A DNA stretch of 64,000 nt from assembly GCF_014280875.1 (NCBI RefSeq), contig NZ_JACLAL010000002.1, positions 1 to 64,000 on the forward strand, given 5' to 3'. A program made the position numbers and the translations under genes. Of this stretch, positions 61,101 through 64,000 are shown piece after piece. Positions within the stretch are counted from its first letter, which is position 1. Each line of letters opens with the position of its first letter. The stretch is from Paenirhizobium daejeonense (GTDB lineage: Bacteria; Pseudomonadota; Alphaproteobacteria; Rhizobiales; Rhizobiaceae). The notes under the pieces were generated by a model. The model did no database searches. It worked only from the letters and a program-made list of their open reading frames with translations, and was not told the DNA's origin.

Positions 61101-62483
61101 AAGTTTCGCGACGAAGGCGGCGCGGCCGGCATCCGGCTCATGGGTGACGATATTGGTCTCGACCCGGGCATCGAAGCGCGCCGCTGCCTTGAAGGAAACC
61201 GCGCGCGTCATCACCCGGCCATCGACCTCCGGCAGGGCCACGCTCATGGCAAGATCGCGCGCCGAAAGCCCCTGCAAGGATTGCTCCCACGCATCGCGTG
61301 ACGAGCTGGAAAACAGCGTCTGAAGCACCACCGCGCCTGCCTCGTCCAGCACGGTGGAGGCGCGCTCGCTGCCTGGAGCCGAGACCGCAAATCCTGTGGC
61401 GTTCAGCACGACGGCAGGCGACGCCTCTCCGAAGATCCGTCTGAGCGTATCAACCGAAACGGCATCCTTGAGGCTGGAGACGAACACCGGCAAGGCCGTC
61501 AGCCCCTCGGCGCGAAGCGCCTCTATCATCGCCTCGACCGGCCGCGTCTCTCCGCTCTGGACGAGAGCGCGGTAGAAGCAGATGGCGGCGATGGGTACGG
61601 TTACACGTTCAGTTGCGGCACCCCCCTCTGGCCTGCCGGCCATCTCCCCCTCAAGGGGGGAGATCGGATGGGGCGGCCTTTCCGCTCCAACTTCCGCGGG
61701 AGAAGTTGCGTCACCGAAAGCCGACGATGCGGCAGCGGCTGAGGTCGCAGATGCCTGCCGCGAGTCGATCTCCCCCCTTGAGGGGGAGATGTCCGGCAGG
61801 ACAGAGGGGGGTATCTCCGAATGCGACGCAACAGCCCCGGAATTTGTCTCCACCGGCTCCGAATGATTCGAGGCGGCTTTACGCGATGGAGAATGAACGC
61901 CCGCAGCTTCCCGCCATTCCTCGACCCCGATCACACCCCTGCCCGGCCACCAGACCCCGGCCTTCAGCAAGGGCGAAGCCGGCTGTGGTCTTTCGCCAAA
62001 GCCAATGAGAGACATGGCATAGTCGACAAAGGCGGACGCATTCGCCGCGCCCCCCTCAACCAGATAGGACCAGAGCGTATCGAGATCGTCGGCCGCTACG
62101 GTCGAGAACGCAGAGAGCCCCGCATCCGGCTTGTCGTCGCCTGGCAGAACAGCGATTGCGGCTCCCGACCGGCGGGCGCAGGCATTGAGCGCCTCCAACG
62201 CGTAGTGAAAATAGCTAGCCCCTCCGAGCGCCCGGATGACGATCAGCTTCGCATGCCGCGCGGTCCGCTCGACATAGGTATCGACCGACATCGGATGCTT
62301 CAGCTGCATCAGGCTGGCCAGCCGCACGCTCGGACCGCCCGCCCGCGCTGCAACGGCGGTCGCGATTGCGGCAAGCTCGGTATCGGCGGCGGACAGGAAA
62401 AGGATATCGCCCGGCGTCTGGCCGAGGTCTATCGCCTCCTCGCCGTCGCTGATCGAACCTTTCTGGGCTAGCAGGAGATGCAT
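58176..62483 (-). CDS. cobN: Cobaltochelatase large subunit CobN with two in-frame palindromic insertions
   Basis: A 1435-residue large subunit of the ATP-dependent CobNST chelatase, which inserts cobalt into hydrogenobyrinic a,c-diamide. Core family regions are intact: ANYPNRDGRLGNGVGLDTPAGT, GNVLVGIQPARGYNIDP, HMGKHGNLEWLPGKALALS and TAWGTSNMRTGGDDIAQAL. The usual length is about 1270. The excess lies in two Ser/Pro/Gly-rich segments, about residues 200-292 and 830-915, each bounded by peptides from the palindromic repeat (ISPLEGEMAGRPEGG and PPSGLPAISPSGGEID). No stop or frameshift is present, so both inserts are translated. The ATG at 62483 has TAGGA upstream. cobS and cobT are not in the window. 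Confidence 0.96.
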   Translation of the reverse strand: MHLLLAQKGSISDGEEAIDLGQTPGDILFLSAADTELAAIATAVAARAGGPSVRLASLMQLKHPMSVDTYVERTARHAKLIVIRALGGASYFHYALEALNACARRSGAAIAVLPGDDKPDAGLSAFSTVAADDLDTLWSYLVEGGAANASAFVDYAMSLIGFGERPQPASPLLKAGVWWPGRGVIGVEEWREAAGVHSPSRKAASNHSEPVETNSGAVASHSEIPPSVLPDISPSRGEIDSRQASATSAAAASSAFGDATSPAEVGAERPPHPISPLEGEMAGRPEGGAATERVTVPIAAICFYRALVQSGETRPVEAMIEALRAEGLTALPVFVSSLKDAVSVDTLRRIFGEASPAVVLNATGFAVSAPGSERASTVLDEAGAVVLQTLFSSSSRDAWEQSLQGLSARDLAMSVALPEVDGRVMTRAVSFKAAARFDARVETNIVTHEPDAGRAAFVAKLAANWARLRNTKAAERRVAIVMANYPNRDGRLGNGVGLDTPAGTMEVLKAMKAAGYKVGDLPRDGDALMAHLRAGPTNAANDGREIREAISVNDYIRFFEDLPVKVRDEVTARWGAPEADPFFLEGRFALPLSRFGNVLVGIQPARGYNIDPKETYHSPDLVPPHGYLAFYAYLRRAFDAHAVVHMGKHGNLEWLPGKALALSENCYPEAVFGALPHLYPFIVNDPGEGTQAKRRTSAVIIDHLTPPLTRAESYGPLKDLEALVDEYYEASGGDPRRLKLLKKQILDLVADIGLDQDAGIAKGEAEEAALEKLDAYLCDLKEMQIRDGLHIFGLAPEGRLLTDLTVALARVPRGLGEGGDQSLQRAIALDAGLMASRGGLPPSGLPAISPSGGEIDKLRSLASDEAPPFGISGGQVSIDSDRKDGRALSSSISPLEGEMAGRPEGGDVASAVNSGIPNGFDPLDCVMSDPWMGARPDILADLTDQPWRTKGDAVERIELLAAKLVAGELECPPEWSRTRAVLDEIQNRLQPAVVKSGRAEIEGLLTGLDGRFVPPGPSGAPTRGRPDVLPTGRNFYSVDSRAVPTPAAYELGKKSAELLIARYVQDHGEWPTSFGLTAWGTSNMRTGGDDIAQALALIGVKPLWDMASRRVTGYEIMPPAILGRPRVDVTFRISGFFRDAFPEQIALFDKAVRAVAALDEDEGDNPIAARVRAETAQLVAEGLDDKAAARRAGYRVFGSKPGAYGAGLQALIDEKGWEQRGDLAEAYLVWGGYAYGADVEGKAERGLFEERLRRVQAVVQNQDNREHDLLDSDDYYQFEGGMTAAIEHVAGSRPTVYHNDHSRPEKPVIRSLEEEIGRVVRARVVNPKWIDGVMRHGYKGAFEITATVDYMFAFAATTGAVRDHHFEAVYQAFIMDERVRDFMAEKNAPALRELAERLIEAIDRRLWTPRSNSAMFDLSRLAERGAETMNGVQEP
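59766..59965. repeat. Composite palindromic insertion B in cobN: inverted 46-bp units around 107 bp
   Basis: Unit A (59766-59811) starts ACCCCCCTCTGGCC and ends GGGGGGAGATC. Unit B (59919-59965) is its inverted copy with one mismatch in 46. Each unit holds two stems: GGCC-TGCC-GGCC type and ATCTCCCCC/GGGGGGAGAT. The 107 bp between are unlike the centre of the other insertion. In CobN this encodes about residues 840-906. Confidence 0.95.
61620..61813. repeat. Composite palindromic insertion A in cobN: inverted 46-bp units around 101 bp
   Basis: Unit C (61620-61665) is identical over 46 bases to unit A of the other insertion. Unit D (61767-61813) is inverted and differs at two positions that pair with each other in the first stem (TGTCC/GGACA in place of TGGCC/GGCCA). 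In CobN this encodes about residues 224-288. Beyond units B and D the outer flank shares GCGACGC after the same 9-base spacing. Confidence 0.95.
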
Positions 62484-62524
62484 CGGTATTGTCCTACGAG
62501 GGCAGCGTCATCGGCACCCAAGCC

Positions 62525-63601
62525 TTACGAAGCCGCCTTTTCGACAGCCTCTACCACGGCCGCATAATCCCACTCGTGTAGGCCGATGACCACGAGACGC
62601 GTTTCGCGCTTCTCGCTAGCCCCCCACGGACGGTCGAAGTAGGTGTCCACCCGCGAGCCGACGGCCTGGATGACGAGGCGCATCGGCTTGCCCGGAACAT
62701 CAATGAAGCCCTTGAGACGCAGCACGTCATGGGTTGCGATCACGTCCTTCAACCGCTCGACGAAATCGGCCGGATCGGCAATTGCTGGAAGCTTCATCAC
62801 AAAGCTTTCGAATTCGTCATGGTCGTGATGATGGTCATGGGCTTCGCCGCTTGCATGCAGCGCCTCATGTTCCAGTTCGTGATGAGACTTGCGGTTCTCG
62901 ATGTCGTCTTCGGTGCCTGCGCCGAGACCGAGCAGCACGATAGCCGGCACATCGCCGTTCTTCGCCTCGATCAGGGTCGGCTTGCGCGCGATCCGCTCGG
63001 CTACTTCCGCACGCACCCGGGCCACGCCCTCGCCGTCCAGAAGATCGGTCTTGTTGAGCACGATCAGGTCGGCGCAGGTGAGCTGGTCCTCGAACAGTTC
63101 CTCGATGGGGCTGTCGTGGTCGAGGCTGTCGTCGGCCTCGCGCATGGCGTCCACGCGGTCGTGATCGTCAGCGAAACGGCCGGCGGCGACGGCCGCGCTG
63201 TCGACCACCGTCACCACGCCGTCGACGGTTACCCGCGTGCGGATATCCGGCCAGTTGAAGGCGGCGACCAGCGGCTGCGGCAGGGCAAGGCCGGACGTCT
63301 CAATGACAATGTGGTCGGGCTTCACGTCGCGCTCGAGAAGCTTCTGCATGGTCGGAACGAAATCGTCGGCGACCGTGCAGCAGATGCAGCCATTGGTCAG
63401 TTCGATGATATCGTCCTCGGTGCAGTTCTCCGCGCCGCAGCCCTTCAGCACATCGCCATCGACGCCGAGATCGCCGAATTCGTTGATGATCAGCGCGATC
63501 TTCTTGCCGCCTGCATTCATCAGCATGTTGCGGATGATGGTGGTCTTGCCGGCGCCAAGAAAGCCGGTGATGACGGTTGCGGGGATCTTTTCCTGGAGCA
63601 T
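62525..63601 (-). CDS. cobW: CobW GTPase, cobalt metallochaperone family
   Basis: A 358-residue G3E GTPase. The P-loop TGFLGAGKTT is at residues 12-21, the metal-binding GCICC at 71-75, and NKTD-type LNKTDLL near residue 185. A His-rich stretch (HDHHHDHDEF, about 256-265) precedes the C-terminal CobW_C domain. It is proposed to deliver cobalt to the CobNST chelatase. It lies 41 bp upstream of cobN in the same transcript. Confidence 0.95.
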   Translation of the reverse strand: MLQEKIPATVITGFLGAGKTTIIRNMLMNAGGKKIALIINEFGDLGVDGDVLKGCGAENCTEDDIIELTNGCICCTVADDFVPTMQKLLERDVKPDHIVIETSGLALPQPLVAAFNWPDIRTRVTVDGVVTVVDSAAVAAGRFADDHDRVDAMREADDSLDHDSPIEELFEDQLTCADLIVLNKTDLLDGEGVARVRAEVAERIARKPTLIEAKNGDVPAIVLLGLGAGTEDDIENRKSHHELEHEALHASGEAHDHHHDHDEFESFVMKLPAIADPADFVERLKDVIATHDVLRLKGFIDVPGKPMRLVIQAVGSRVDTYFDRPWGASEKRETRLVVIGLHEWDYAAVVEAVEKAAS

Positions 63602-63604
63602 GGT

Positions 63605-64000
63605 TCAACCCTTCATTTTCAGCGGCAGTCCGGCCGCGATGAAATAGACTTCGGCCGCATGTTGCGCGACCAGTTGGTGAAGACGACCTGCATGGTCGCG
63701 AAATTCGCGCGCCATGCGGTTTTCCGGCACGATGCCGAGACCGACTTCATTGGAAACGAGAACGAGACGCGAAGAGAGGCCGGTAACGGCCTCGACCAGT
63801 TCCGCCGAACGCATGGCCACGTCGTCTTCCGCCATCATCAGATTGGTGACCCAAAGCGTCAGGCAATCGACCAGCACGACGCGGCCGGGACCGTCGATCC
63901 GGCGCAGCAGGTCGGCGAGCTCCACAGGTTCCTCATGGGTCGTCCAGCCCTCGCCACGGTCGGCGCGGTGTTTGGCGATCCGCTCGCGCATCTCGTCGTC
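63605..64000 (-). CDS. cobP: Adenosylcobinamide kinase / guanylyltransferase, 3' part
   Basis: The C-terminal 131 residues of a CobP/CobU-type enzyme that phosphorylates adenosylcobinamide and transfers [68 protein letters not shown] and the ending [12 protein letters not shown] are diagnostic. The N-terminal P-loop part lies beyond the window end; the Met at 63991 is internal. Its stop is 3 bp before cobW. Confidence 0.95.
   Translation of the reverse strand, partial: DDEMRERIAKHRADRGEGWTTHEEPVELADLLRRIDGPGRVVLVDCLTLWVTNLMMAEDDVAMRSAELVEAVTGLSSRLVLVSNEVGLGIVPENRMAREFRDHAGRLHQLVAQHAAEVYFIAAGLPLKMKG

Noticed and set aside
63605-63991. A short complete cobP starting at the Met at 63991
   Set aside because: The family needs an N-terminal P-loop; the frame stays open to the window edge, so the gene is simply cut off.

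Overview
The window reads as a chromosomal segment of an alphaproteobacterium of the order Hyphomicrobiales, most likely Rhizobiaceae (Rhizobium/Agrobacterium/Sinorhizobium-like). The evidence is a complete acpXL-fabZ-fabF-fabF-fabXL-lpxXL cluster for very-long-chain acylation of lipid A, fix-type cbb3 oxidase genes beside an FnrN-type regulator and hemN, many rhizobia-like intergenic palindromes, and high GC. No rRNA, tRNA, CRISPR, phage or insertion-sequence genes were seen.

Layout. (1) 1-3090: formaldehyde detoxification (3' end of glutathione-dependent formaldehyde dehydrogenase, S-formylglutathione hydrolase) with three small genes between. (2) 3091-16298: one minus-strand glycan-use operon (ABC sugar transporter, GH2 beta-mannosidase-like and GH43 beta-xylosidase-like enzymes, a sugar isomerase, two oxidoreductases) with a divergent LacI regulator and two palindromic operators. 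(3) 16454-17881: gnd. (4) 18011-27825: cbb3 oxidase ccoNOQP and its assembly genes ccoGHIS, each with an FNR/FixK box, plus a divergent hemerythrin-like gene and a PAS protein. (5) 28091-33596: the lipid A very-long-chain acyl cluster. (6) 33706-36466: hemN and fnrN sharing an FNR box, and an L,D-transpeptidase. (7) 36639-37409: an unrecognised gene of different composition. (8) 37548-64000: a large cobalamin region.

The cobalamin region has four transcription blocks: cobABCD (minus), cbiD-cobK (plus), cbiX-cobH-cobL-cobI-cbiG/cobJ-cobM (minus), and cobP-cobW-cobN-cobO-eamA (minus, continuing past the window end). It is interrupted by a flavin monooxygenase, a nucleoside hydrolase, a GFA-family protein and a small membrane protein, and later by TSUP and LtrA genes. 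It mixes signature genes of the cobalt-early route (cbiX, cbiD, cbiG) with those of the cobalt-late route (cobN, cobW); no cobG or cobF is present here.

The most unusual signal is in cobN. Two separate sites carry in-frame insertions, each bounded by inverted copies of a 46-bp palindromic unit. Two units are identical, one differs by one base, and one differs by a paired (compensatory) stem change. They appear to be mobile palindromic repeats that have become protein-coding. A second notable point is cobH, whose homology and ribosome-binding site both point to a CTG start codon.
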